Of a stretch of 64,000 nucleotides of DNA, positions 28,950 to 37,254 are shown piece after piece. Below the pieces are notes generated by a model. That model did not search any database. It was not told the DNA's origin and worked only from the letters and a program-made list of their open reading frames with translations. This DNA comes from Bacillota bacterium (GTDB taxonomy: Bacteria > Bacillota > Clostridia > Peptostreptococcales > Acidaminobacteraceae): positions 310,001-374,000 of the forward strand of contig JAIUOA010000001.1 in assembly GCA_020161295.1 (NCBI GenBank). The letters are read 5' to 3'. The translations under genes were made by a program, and so were the position numbers. Position 1 is the first letter of the stretch. Every line of letters begins with the position of its first letter.

Positions 28950-28988
28950 GAACCCTAGACTACTGATATATAAAGGCGACTAGGGTTC
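28950..28988 (-). terminator. Terminator or attenuator after ftsL
   Basis: GAACCCTAG/CTAGGGTTC stem with a 21-base loop, followed by CTTATTATTTT on the minus strand. It separates ftsL from the ftsI promoter. Confidence 0.6.
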
Positions 28989-29020
28989 AAAGATTCTATT
29001 ATTTTTACGACATATATTGC

Positions 29021-29551
29021 TTAATCATTTTTGCTCCCCAAAAGGGCGGCAAACAATTCCTTTACCATAGGGGTATTTTGTGAGTTTTTAACGGGTTCTA
29101 CGATAATCTCTGGAGAGTCTGATAAAAGGGCATAGTGGGCAGTAGACTCTATGTAGACCATTTGCTCAGGTGTAGGGTATTGCATTCCTAAAGTCTCTAC
29201 AGCAATTTTTTCTATGTTTTTCAGACCTGTCTGGTTTTCGATCTTTGCATTATACTCTTCAATTTGGGCATTGAGCGATTTGATCTCAGCTTTAAGATTA
29301 TTGATGTCATATTTTGCTTCGTTCACTAAGGAATTCTTATAGACATACGAAGTAAACAGCACCGCGATAAATAAGACGATGGCGATGGATTGGAGCATGC
29401 CCATAAAACGGTGAAACGCCAGTTTACGCGCATTTTCCTTTTCCATTCGCTTTTGTCTTATGCTGATAATCTTTGCATTCTGAATTTTATTGAAGCGATC
29501 AATCTCTTCTTCATGCATCTCTGCCCTAATCTCTGCTCTAATCGCTGCCAT
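29021..29551 (-). CDS. FtsL-like septum formation protein
   Basis: A 176-residue bitopic protein: charged cytoplasmic N-terminus, one membrane segment (about 49-67), then a leucine-zipper-like coiled coil (VNEAKYDINNLKAEIKSLNAQ) and a conserved end (TLGMQYPTPEQMVYIE). The position between rsmH and ftsI identifies it as FtsL, whose sequence is poorly conserved. It would pair with FtsQ and FtsB. Confidence 0.8.
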   Translation of the reverse strand: MAAIRAEIRAEMHEEEIDRFNKIQNAKIISIRQKRMEKENARKLAFHRFMGMLQSIAIVLFIAVLFTSYVYKNSLVNEAKYDINNLKAEIKSLNAQIEEYNAKIENQTGLKNIEKIAVETLGMQYPTPEQMVYIESTAHYALLSDSPEIIVEPVKNSQNTPMVKELFAALLGSKND

Positions 29552-29563
29552 AGTAACCCCCGA

Positions 29564-30496
29564 TTATTTCTTTTCAGCCACCCTTAATTTTGCGCTTCTC
29601 GCTCTCGGATTGGCTTCGACCTCCTCTTCAGATGGAAGAATCGGTTTTTTTGAAATGATTTTGATCTTTGCTTTGCCCCCGCAAATGCAAACTGGAAATT
29701 CTGGTGGACACGTACATCCTTGTGCTAATTTTTTATACGCATTTTTGACGATACGGTCCTCTAATGAATGGAAGGTGATGATCGCCACACGGCCACCCTT
29801 GCCCATATGTTCAAAAGCACTTTCTATTGTTTGTTCGATTATTTTAAGCTCGTTGTTTACTTCTATTCTAATGGCTTGGAATGTTCGCTTAGCCGGGTGT
29901 GGTCCGTCTTTTCTCGCAGCGGCCGGGATGGCTTTTTTGATGACTTCCACCAGTTCAAACGTCGTTTCGATGGGTTTTTGCGTCCGCGCTTCTACGATGA
30001 ACTTCGCGATGCGATTCGCCCAATTTTCTTCACCATAGTCAGTGATGATTTCCGTGAGTTTACGCTCACTATAGCTGTTGACCACATCGTATGCAGTGAA
30101 GGCATCGCTTTGATTCATCCGCATATCGAGTTTGCCATCGTTCATGTACGAGAAACCGCGTTCTGCCTCATCAAGCTGGTAAGAAGAAACCCCCAGATCA
30201 AGGAGTAATCCATCAATACGGTCGATTCCCTGGTCAGCTAACACGCGATCTAAATTCGAAAAATTACTATGCACCGGAATGAAGCGTTCTCCGAAAATCT
30301 TAAGACGGTTCGTCGCCGCATTTAGCGCATCCGTATCCTGGTCGATCCCGATCAGCTTACCGTGATTCAGCAACTGAAGAATCTGGAATGAGTGGCCACC
30401 TCCGCCTAAGGTGCCATCGACATAGATGCCATCGGGTTTTATATTAAGCCCTTCTATGCATTCTTTTAATAACACACTCACATGACTAAAACTCAT
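29564..30496 (-). CDS. rsmH: 16S rRNA m4C1402 methyltransferase RsmH
   Basis: A 310-residue SAM-dependent methyltransferase. The SAM motif [31 protein letters not shown] and the [11 protein letters not shown] block are all present. It N4-methylates C1402 of 16S rRNA. The ATG at 30496 has AAGGGG upstream; a GTG two codons earlier would be too close. It follows mraZ by 9 bp. Confidence 0.96.
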   Translation of the reverse strand: MSFSHVSVLLKECIEGLNIKPDGIYVDGTLGGGGHSFQILQLLNHGKLIGIDQDTDALNAATNRLKIFGERFIPVHSNFSNLDRVLADQGIDRIDGLLLDLGVSSYQLDEAERGFSYMNDGKLDMRMNQSDAFTAYDVVNSYSERKLTEIITDYGEENWANRIAKFIVEARTQKPIETTFELVEVIKKAIPAAARKDGPHPAKRTFQAIRIEVNNELKIIEQTIESAFEHMGKGGRVAIITFHSLEDRIVKNAYKKLAQGCTCPPEFPVCICGGKAKIKIISKKPILPSEEEVEANPRARSAKLRVAEKK

Positions 30497-30505
30497 ACGC
30501 ACCCC

Positions 30506-30943
30506 TTAAAATCTTATTCCTAGTGCTTCCATATCCTCTGCCAGGTCATCCATGTTCGATGTCATAAAGTCATTATAGGATTCCCAAGCAGCTGCATCCC
30601 AGATTTCCACTCTGGCACCAGCACCGTTCACATAAACCTCTTTGTCGATGTTTGCATGTGTTCTCAATGACTGTGGAATAAGTATTCTGCCTTGCTTGTC
30701 GAGTTCACATTCGGTTGCACCTGCAAAAAATGACCTTGCAAATGCACGTGCATTCTTATTAGAAAGTGGGAGCGCTTTCAACTTCTCTTCAAAATTCTCC
30801 CATTCTTCTGTGGAAAACACGAAAAGACAGTTATCCAGACCTTTTGTTATGTAAAAATGTTCTCCGAGCTTCTCCCTGAATTTCGATGGGATGCTCAATC
30901 GATTTTTTGCATCGACTGTATGTTTAAATTCACCCGTAAACAT
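30506..30943 (-). CDS. mraZ: Transcriptional regulator MraZ
   Basis: A 145-residue protein of two SpoVT-AbrB-like repeats (NRLSIPSKFREKLG and CELDKQGRILIPQSLRTH). MraZ binds tandem repeats upstream of its own gene and represses the dcw promoter. The ATG at 30943 has AGGTGA upstream. Matching repeats are visible at 30978-31007. Confidence 0.95.
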   Translation of the reverse strand: MFTGEFKHTVDAKNRLSIPSKFREKLGEHFYITKGLDNCLFVFSTEEWENFEEKLKALPLSNKNARAFARSFFAGATECELDKQGRILIPQSLRTHANIDKEVYVNGAGARVEIWDAAAWESYNDFMTSNMDDLAEDMEALGIRF

Positions 30944-30977
30944 GTTCTTCACCTGCTCATCGAAAATTCATGGTCTT

Positions 30978-31007
30978 TCATCCCACTTCATAACACTTTA
31001 TACCACT
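30978..31007 (-). promoter_or_regulatory. Three 10-bp direct repeats at the mraZ promoter (likely MraZ operator)
   Basis: On the minus strand three units follow one another with exact 10-bp spacing: AGTGGTATAA, AGTGTTATGA, AGTGGGATGA. MraZ of other bacteria binds GTGGG/TGGGN-type repeats spaced about one helical turn. A -10-like TATAAA lies within the first unit, with TTAAAA 16 bp upstream. Confidence 0.6.
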
Positions 31008-31050
31008 ACTTGCTCTAATTTTAACCGTTTTATTAATATAAAGCAATAAA

Positions 31051-31079
31051 AAAAACGACTTTATCATAAATAAAGTCGC
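31051..31079 (-). terminator. lgt terminator
   Basis: CGACTTTAT/ATAAAGTCG stem followed on the minus strand by eight T. It ends the lgt transcript just upstream of the mraZ promoter. Confidence 0.85.
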
Positions 31080-31107
31080 CTTTCTCAGGTGTTTTGGTAC
31101 TATGGTC

Positions 31108-31860
31108 CTATTCGTTTTTCTCAGGGATTTGCCACCATTTATATTTACGTGCTAAAAAGATTAAAACGACGCTGAAAATGATGGATGTTAAACTGAATAC
31201 CTGTGCTATTCTAAGGGGTCCAAGCATTAGACTATCCGTTCTGAGGCCCTCGATGAAAAACCTGCCCACTGAATAGAGGCCGAAATACTTGAGCATTTGT
31301 TCGCCGTAGAATTTTCGCTTTTTAAACGTAATCACTAGTACGGCGAAAACCAACAGGTTCCAGATGGATTCATATAAGAAAGTCGGGTGAACCTTAACGC
31401 CATCCACCATGATGCCCCACGGTAAATCTGTCGGCCCACCGTGCGCTTCTTGGTTAATATAATTCCCCCATCTTCCGATGGCTTGTCCAAGTATCAAGGG
31501 CATGGATACCATATCTGCAAGATCGCCGAAGTTGAGCTTTTTAAACTTGCAGACGATAAACCCACCAAGTAAACCGCCTAGTACACCGCCGTGAATAGCG
31601 AGTCCCCCATCTCTAAATGCCAGAATATCCTTCGGATTTGCCGAATAATAATCCCATTCAAATGCCACATAATAAAGGCGGGCAAAGAGGATGGCCATGG
31701 GAAGAACCACCAAGATCAGGTCTAGCAAGTCATCTTCCTTATAGCCGTATTTCTTTCCGACCTTCAATAAAATCATCGAACCGATGAACATGGCAGACGC
31801 GATAATGATGCCATACCACGCGATGCCGATGCCCATGATTTCAAATGCATAGCGATCCAT
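31108..31860 (-). CDS. lgt: Prolipoprotein diacylglyceryl transferase
   Basis: A 250-residue polytopic membrane enzyme that transfers diacylglycerol to the lipobox Cys of prolipoproteins. The Lgt signature GRWGNYINQEAHGG and HPTFLYESIWN are intact. A substrate may be the DUF3798 lipoprotein encoded at 42315. RBS AAAGGAG precedes the ATG. Confidence 0.96.
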   Translation of the reverse strand: MDRYAFEIMGIGIAWYGIIIASAMFIGSMILLKVGKKYGYKEDDLLDLILVVLPMAILFARLYYVAFEWDYYSANPKDILAFRDGGLAIHGGVLGGLLGGFIVCKFKKLNFGDLADMVSMPLILGQAIGRWGNYINQEAHGGPTDLPWGIMVDGVKVHPTFLYESIWNLLVFAVLVITFKKRKFYGEQMLKYFGLYSVGRFFIEGLRTDSLMLGPLRIAQVFSLTSIIFSVVLIFLARKYKWWQIPEKNE

Positions 31861-31889
31861 AAAACACTCCTTTTATTAATCTTTTCTTT

Positions 31890-33191
31890 CTACTCGTTAG
31901 CGTCACTCTTTTGCTTGTGTACTGCTGATAACGTATGATTTTCTAAGTCATAAAAGCTTATAACCGCTTGGTTGACCGCTTCAATTGTAAGGTTTTTATA
32001 CGCTTCCATTTGTTTGAATAGGTCGTTACCACGCATGACCGACTGGGTATAGTTCCCTGCTATCGACTGGAGCGAGTTGAAAGACGAAATTGATCTGCCT
32101 AGAATTTTTCGCTTCATCCTCATAAAATCGTCCGCTTTGAACCCTTGGTCTTTATGCTTTTGTATCTCGCTCAGGATGAGTTCGTAGAGTTCATCTATGT
32201 GGTCGGTTTCATTCCCCACCAACGACATGGCATATCCTTCGCCCACTTGTGTGTCAAAATCGAATCCGTCTGCCACCAGCCCTTTTTCATAGGCCATCAG
32301 GAAGAATTCACTGCTTCTACCAAACATCAGGTCGTTAGCAATTTTTAAGGCTGCAATCTTATCTTCTTTATTTTCTTCAAATAATCTGGGATCCGTTTTA
32401 AATCCCACGAGCATCATGCCCTTACCTATCCGTTTATACGAATCCAACCGTCGATAATTAACGGGATAAGGTTCCTCAGGTATGATGAGTTTCGGTTTTT
32501 CTGTGTGTCTGAATCTAAACTTATCAAAGTAGGCTTCCAACCATTCAAAAGTGCTGTCTACCTCGATGGCGCCGTATAAAAACAAGGTCATGTTACTTGG
32601 TGAGTAAAAATGGTCATAACATGTCATGATTTTTTCTTTCGTTATCTCTCGAATGGACTCGGTCGACCCTGCAATCTCGTTTCTGATAGGATGATGATGG
32701 AAAAGCCCTCTGTATAGATTCGTACTGAGGTCCCAGGTTGGTTCATCCATGTACATGCGAATTTCTTGATCGATGACTTCGATTTCCTTAAGGACAGAAG
32801 CTTCTGTTATGTCCGTCTTTTGGACCATATCGATTAAGAGCTTTAAACCCGTATCAAAATGCTCGATGCTATCAAAATGGTAAACCGTTGATGTGAAGCT
32901 CGTATAGGCATTTAGATTGGCACCCAACTCTTCAAACTTCTCAAAATTACTCTTCTCGTTATCTTCGAAAATCTGGTGCTCTAAAAAGTGTGCTGTACCA
33001 TGAGGCATTTCATAACGCTTACCCTCAAACCAATAATCATTATAGATGCCCCCATACTGGGTTGCAAAAAAAGCATACTTCTTAGCAAAATGCGGTTTAG
33101 GCATAATGTGAACTTCAAGACCATTTGATAGGGTTGTCACATAAACTTTTTCGCCCAACCCCTCGATGAGGTTTACCTTACGATTAGCCAT
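31890..33191 (-). CDS. M16 family zinc peptidase, active subunit (YmfH-like)
   Basis: A 433-residue insulinase-family protein with the inverted zinc motif HFLEH (in GTAHFLEHQIFED) and a downstream Glu for the third ligand. It probably pairs with the adjacent inactive M16 protein, as YmfH does with YmfF in Bacillus or as in mitochondrial processing peptidases. It overlaps that gene by 8 bp. RBS AAGGAGG. Confidence 0.9.
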   Translation of the reverse strand: MANRKVNLIEGLGEKVYVTTLSNGLEVHIMPKPHFAKKYAFFATQYGGIYNDYWFEGKRYEMPHGTAHFLEHQIFEDNEKSNFEKFEELGANLNAYTSFTSTVYHFDSIEHFDTGLKLLIDMVQKTDITEASVLKEIEVIDQEIRMYMDEPTWDLSTNLYRGLFHHHPIRNEIAGSTESIREITKEKIMTCYDHFYSPSNMTLFLYGAIEVDSTFEWLEAYFDKFRFRHTEKPKLIIPEEPYPVNYRRLDSYKRIGKGMMLVGFKTDPRLFEENKEDKIAALKIANDLMFGRSSEFFLMAYEKGLVADGFDFDTQVGEGYAMSLVGNETDHIDELYELILSEIQKHKDQGFKADDFMRMKRKILGRSISSFNSLQSIAGNYTQSVMRGNDLFKQMEAYKNLTIEAVNQAVISFYDLENHTLSAVHKQKSDANE

Positions 33192-34464
33192 GGTGATCCT
33201 CCTTCACAAGTCTCGCGACCGTATCTAAACGGATGTCGCCAAGTGCTTCGACGATTTGCTCACGCGTAACCCCTTCAATTTTTCTGATATGCGCTTGTTC
33301 GTCGACGATGCCTTCTGAAACGATCAGGTTGTAATAAAAGTTGATATACGAGTTCGGATAGTCCGAAACGGACTGGATGTTTGAAACGACGGTCTTCTTT
33401 GCGATTTCAAGCTCTTCATCAGTAAACTGTCCGTTTTTTACCTCTTCAATAATCGCTTCAACTAGGCTTTCTGTTTTAGAAAATTTATCGAAATCGACGC
33501 CAGCATAAACCAACATGATGGATTTATACTTTTCCATACGTGAATAGATGCTATAGCATAAGCCCTCGCGCTCTCTAATCACTTTAAAAAACTTTGAACT
33601 TCCACCTCCGCCTAAGATGACGCTGGCAACCAAAGCCGCCGCGTATAGGGGCGATTCATAGGGCACATTGATGCGATACCCCATACAGAGTTTACCCTGT
33701 GTCAAATCGTGTGCTTCTTCATAATAATTAACGGTCTTAGGGAAAAAGACGACCTGCTCCCGTTCTAACAAAGTACGGTCTCCCGATGAAAACGTCAAGC
33801 TATCGATAATGGCACTTTCCATTAGCTCAGCATCATAATCGCCGATGACACAAATATCTATCTCGGATTCATTCCAAATTTTTCTTAGATGTTTAAGCAA
33901 GCCTTCCGGAGTAATGGCCTTAACACGCTCAACCGTACCAAACTCATGTATGTGATAGTGCTCATCCTTGCACATGTTTTCGATACAACAGCTCATGACC
34001 CAGCTGTCTTTATGGTCTTTTCGAAGGTTGATTTCGGATATGAGGCCTTCCTTCTCTCTTTCCACCATCTCTGGATCGAATCCGTCACCTTCCACTTTCG
34101 GATGGTTGATCATGTCGTTGATGATGGCGAGAACACCTCTATAAAGACCCGTTTCACCCACATGCTGTTCACCGGGAACCTGAATTTTAATTTGTATCAT
34201 TTGCTTTTCGCCATACTTATGAACATCGGAGACGATTAACGTTCCGTATAGCATTTCCAGCGCTTGACTCATTTCTCGCGACGAATGGAGATTCGCCGTC
34301 GCCTTATCGATGACCCTGGATAACAGCGCATTAAGCGCCACTTCAGACTCGACCAGTGGGCGTTTTATATAGATGCCAAATAAAACCGTTTTAAATTTAT
34401 CTGACTGTACCATGTGCAGGTTAACACCTGGAATAATGGTTCTTTGGAGCGTTTGGTTAATCAT
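33184..34464 (-). CDS. M16 family protein, inactive subunit (YmfF-like)
   Basis: A 426-residue M16-fold protein in which HxxEH is replaced (NALLSRVIDKATANL region), so it lacks zinc catalysis. The C-terminal half keeps the substrate-cradle motif (GGGGSSKFFKVIREREGLCY). It is translated just ahead of, and coupled to, the active partner. Confidence 0.88.
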   Translation of the reverse strand: MINQTLQRTIIPGVNLHMVQSDKFKTVLFGIYIKRPLVESEVALNALLSRVIDKATANLHSSREMSQALEMLYGTLIVSDVHKYGEKQMIQIKIQVPGEQHVGETGLYRGVLAIINDMINHPKVEGDGFDPEMVEREKEGLISEINLRKDHKDSWVMSCCIENMCKDEHYHIHEFGTVERVKAITPEGLLKHLRKIWNESEIDICVIGDYDAELMESAIIDSLTFSSGDRTLLEREQVVFFPKTVNYYEEAHDLTQGKLCMGYRINVPYESPLYAAALVASVILGGGGSSKFFKVIREREGLCYSIYSRMEKYKSIMLVYAGVDFDKFSKTESLVEAIIEEVKNGQFTDEELEIAKKTVVSNIQSVSDYPNSYINFYYNLIVSEGIVDEQAHIRKIEGVTREQIVEALGDIRLDTVARLVKEDHHG

Positions 34465-34506
34465 GCGTCACATCCCTTTTAAGCGTCATAAAGACATTAT
34501 AACTTA

Positions 34507-34535
34507 TTTACATTGTATTGTTAATACGTTATAAT
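34507..34535 (+). promoter_or_regulatory. SigA-type promoter for ychF
   Basis: TTTACA (34507-34512) and TATAAT (34530-34535) with a 17-bp spacer, 57 bp upstream of ychF, in the divergent space with the M16 operon. Confidence 0.85.
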
Positions 34536-34592
34536 ATTTTGATGTGATTAGAAAACAAATTATGAATAATGATAGATTAAGGACGGGATTAA

Positions 34593-35684
34593 ATGAAATT
34601 AGGAATTGTGGGATTACCCAACGTCGGCAAAAGTACCCTTTTCAATGCCATTACAAAAGCAGGCGCAGAAAGCGCAAACTATCCTTTTTGTACGATTGAA
34701 CCCAACGTAGGTGTCGTATCGGTACCGGATAAGCGTCTCAATGTACTTAGGGATTTATATGACTCGAAGAAAATAGTCCCTACTGCAATTGAATTTTACG
34801 ATATTGCCGGATTGGTACGTGGCGCTTCAAAAGGCGAAGGCCTCGGCAACCAATTTTTAGGGCATATTAGAGAAGTTGAAGCCATCGTTCACGTGGTGCG
34901 TTGCTTTGAGGACGAGAACGTCGTTCACGTGGAGGGCAAAATCAATCCACTTAGCGATATCGAAACCATCAACATCGAGTTGATTTTATCGGATGCAGAA
35001 GTTCTCGAAAGAAGACTCTCGAAAGCCATCAAGCAATCAAAGGGCGATAAGACCCTCGGTAAAGAAATCGAGCTCTTAGAACAAGTAAAGAAAGTGCTTG
35101 AAGAAGGCAAATCAGTACGCACCATGGAATTATCCGATGAAGACCGCGAATTCGTCAGCACCCTCAACCTCCTCTCATCAAAGCCGATCATCTATTGTGC
35201 CAATGTGTCAGAGGAAGATGTCGTGGCAGGTGTCGAAAATGAACATGTGAAAGCTGTAAAAGCATTTGCCGCAACCGAAAACGCCGATGTCGTCGTCATC
35301 TGCGGTAAGGTTGAGCAAGAAATCGCGGAGCTCGAAGATGAAGATCGCCAAGCCTTCCTAGAAGAGCTCGGACTCAAAGAATCTGGTCTTGACCAGCTCG
35401 TCCGTGCCAGCTATCACCTCTTAAACCTCATCAGCTTCTTAACAGCCGGTCCACAGGAAGTGCGTGCATGGACGATCCGTAAGGGTACAAAAGCACCTCA
35501 AGCTGGCGGTAAAATTCACTCTGATATCGAGCGTGGCTTTATCCGCGTGGAAACCATCGCATTTGACGACCTGATCGCCTATGGCACCATGTCAGCCGCT
35601 AAAGAAGTGGGCAAAGTCAGACTCGAAGGTAAAGAATACACCGTATGTGATGGCGATGTGATGCTGTTTAGATTCAATGTTTAA
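34593..35684 (+). CDS. ychF: Redox-regulated ATPase YchF (Obg family)
   Basis: A 363-residue Obg-family P-loop NTPase. GLPNVGKST (6-14), DIAGLVRGASKGEGLGN and a TGS-type C-terminal domain are present. The base-recognition motif is NVSE rather than NKxD, which fits its ATP preference. It binds ribosomes and affects stress responses. It is monocistronic, with its own promoter. Confidence 0.96.
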   Translation: MKLGIVGLPNVGKSTLFNAITKAGAESANYPFCTIEPNVGVVSVPDKRLNVLRDLYDSKKIVPTAIEFYDIAGLVRGASKGEGLGNQFLGHIREVEAIVHVVRCFEDENVVHVEGKINPLSDIETINIELILSDAEVLERRLSKAIKQSKGDKTLGKEIELLEQVKKVLEEGKSVRTMELSDEDREFVSTLNLLSSKPIIYCANVSEEDVVAGVENEHVKAVKAFAATENADVVVICGKVEQEIAELEDEDRQAFLEELGLKESGLDQLVRASYHLLNLISFLTAGPQEVRAWTIRKGTKAPQAGGKIHSDIERGFIRVETIAFDDLIAYGTMSAAKEVGKVRLEGKEYTVCDGDVMLFRFNV

Positions 35685-35700
35685 TTCCTAAAAAATTTTT

Positions 35701-36034
35701 ATTCCATTTCGCTTCACAGTCCAACCACTAATAATCGCATCTGATTATTTGAAGACACAGAAATTCCTTTAAGCAGAGCCCATTGTTCGTTGGACGCGTT
35801 TCGCTTGGGTCATTCGGATGCATGCCGTTTACGACTCGTGTCGACGCGAATATGAAACTCGCTTCGCTCAAACAGTCATATGCGCTATGTCTATGCTGTT
35901 GTTCGTTTCTGAATTTTTGTAAACTATGCAAATATAGTAGGTAGTGTAGTCTTACGTCAGTGAGCCTTCGTCGAACAGCAGGGGCATCCTCATGAAATCG
36001 CTTCTCGCAGGATGTGAAGCGAAATTTTAATCAA
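35701..36034. repeat. Left arm of large imperfect inverted repeat
   Basis: Three blocks here recur inverted on the far side of a ~420-bp core: 35708-35835 matches 36905-36772, 35852-35879 matches 36566-36539 (27 of 28 identical), and 35983-36026 matches 36505-36460. The order of blocks is mirrored, so the whole is one palindrome. It begins 17 bp after the ychF stop codon. No protein-coding content is seen. Confidence 0.85.
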
Positions 36035-36091
36035 AATTCCCATAAGAAGAATCATGCACATTTAAGTCCACCAAATGAACATTCAAAAGTG

Positions 36092-36120
36092 TAAAGCCCT
36101 CTAATCGAGGGCTTTTTTAA
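36092..36120 (+). terminator. Rho-independent terminator inside the repeat element
   Basis: AAGCCCTC/GAGGGCTT stem with a TTTTTT tail on the + strand. It may end ychF transcription about 400 bp downstream of the gene. Confidence 0.75.
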
Positions 36121-36153
36121 TTTCCATAACATACATTTCTATATTCAAATTAC

Positions 36154-36399
36154 TTAATGGAATTTACTTTCGTGCATTTTTAATAAAATTAACTGAATGT
36201 ACTCTTTTATGTAAGCATCTGTAATCACAGAATACGAAATGATCCCTTAAATCTTCCTTAGATAAGACTCAAAAGCAACATCATTGTAAACTGGTTCTAG
36301 AGATTTTGTCAAATCATATGACATGTCTTCAAAATTAATAAAAGCCCTCACTTTGAGGACTTTTGTTTTTTGTCTTTCGATGTTATCAGTTACGATCAC
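36154..36399 (-). pseudogene. Possible decayed reading frame in the repeat core
   Basis: On the minus strand an uninterrupted frame of 50 codons starts at GTG 36399 and ends at TAA 36247-36249 (protein-like text such as FINFEDMSYDLTKSLEP). It continues in the same frame past that stop for 30 more codons (ISYSVITDAYIKEYIQLI) to a second stop at 36154. No RBS is clear. It may be the remains of a gene carried by the repeat element, but chance is not excluded. Confidence 0.3.
36340..36374 (+). terminator. Second terminator-like hairpin in the core
   Basis: AAAAGCCCTCA / TGAGGACTTTT with a TTTTGTTTTTT tail on the + strand. It resembles the hairpin at 36092-36120 in sequence (AAGCCCTC). Confidence 0.6.
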
Positions 36400-36455
36400 T
36401 TAAATAAGGTCATTTACGCAACAATGATTGTTAAGTTTGAAGTTTCGCGATTTTA

Positions 36456-36910
36456 TTTCGAAATTTCGCTCCACATCCCGCGAGAAGCGATTTCATGAGG
36501 ATGCCCATGCCGTTCGAAATTAGCGAGATACAGCAAAAATGACTGTTTGAGCGAAGCGAGTCTCATTTTTGCATCGAGCGTTCGTAAACGGGATGCATCC
36601 GAATGACCCAAGCATCGAGTGGGACTGTGAAGCGGAATTGAATCAAAAATGCTTTACGATCATTTTCGCGTCTAGCGTTCGCAAACGGTATGCATCCGAA
36701 TGACCCAAGCGAAACGCGGGACTGTGAAGTGGAATTGAATCGAAATCGCTTTACAATCATTTTCGCGTCTAGCGTTCGCAAACGGCATGCATCCGAATGA
36801 CCCAAGCGAAACGCGTCCATCGAACCATGTTACTCTGCTTAAAGGAATTTCTCTGTATTCAAGTATTTCAAAAGCGATTATCAGTGGTTGGACTGTGAAG
36901 CGGAATTGAA
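36456..36910. repeat. Right arm of the inverted repeat, expanded by 97-bp tandem repeats
   Basis: Contains the inverted counterparts of the left-arm blocks. Between them a unit is tandemly repeated: AGCGTTCG occurs at 36577, 36674 and 36771, exactly 97 bp apart, each followed by ATGCATCCGAATGACCCAAG. The third unit contains an extra ~75 bp that matches the left arm (36816-36890). ORFs across these units are repeats of the same peptide and are not real genes. Confidence 0.88.
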
Positions 36911-36951
36911 TCGAAATTGCTTGATGAATCGTTTGAGGAATCTTTGACGAA

Positions 36952-37254
36952 TCAACTAACAAAGAATCGCCTATCGATCTTCCCTTCATCTGATACCACG
37001 ACGCCCTCAGCTTCTAGAAGAGCCTTTTGGATGAATGCGCCTTCCCCACTTAGGGCAATTTGGCCTTGCTTGTTTACCACACGATGCCATGGCAGGTGTT
37101 CGGTATCACTAAGGCTACTGAGGATCCGGACAACCTGACGTGCGCCATTTGGATAGCCGGCCAGCTTGGCCACTTCGCCATAGCTGATGACCTTACCTAC
37201 TGGCAATTGCTTTAAAATCGTAAGAATGGCTATAGTGGACTCACTGTAACTCAC
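36952..37254 (-). CDS. Alkyltransferase-like (ATL) DNA repair protein
   Basis: A 100-residue MGMT-family DNA-binding domain. The active-site PCHR of O6-alkylguanine methyltransferase is replaced by PWHR (55-58), the hallmark of ATL proteins. These bind O6-alkylguanine, flip it and pass it to nucleotide excision repair without removing the alkyl group. The start is GTG at 37254, with GAGGTG eight bases upstream inside the end of the DMT transporter gene, with which it overlaps by 4 bp. Confidence 0.9.
   Translation of the reverse strand: MSYSESTIAILTILKQLPVGKVISYGEVAKLAGYPNGARQVVRILSSLSDTEHLPWHRVVNKQGQIALSGEGAFIQKALLEAEGVVVSDEGKIDRRFFVS

Noticed and set aside
36575..36790. CRISPR array
   Set aside because: The 97-bp unit is repeated as a whole, with no short repeats separated by unique spacers and no cas genes.
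36563..36989. Overlapping minus-strand ORFs with repeated peptide LGSFGCIPFANARRENDRK
   Set aside because: They arise from the 97-bp tandem repeat, with no RBS and no continuity into flanks.
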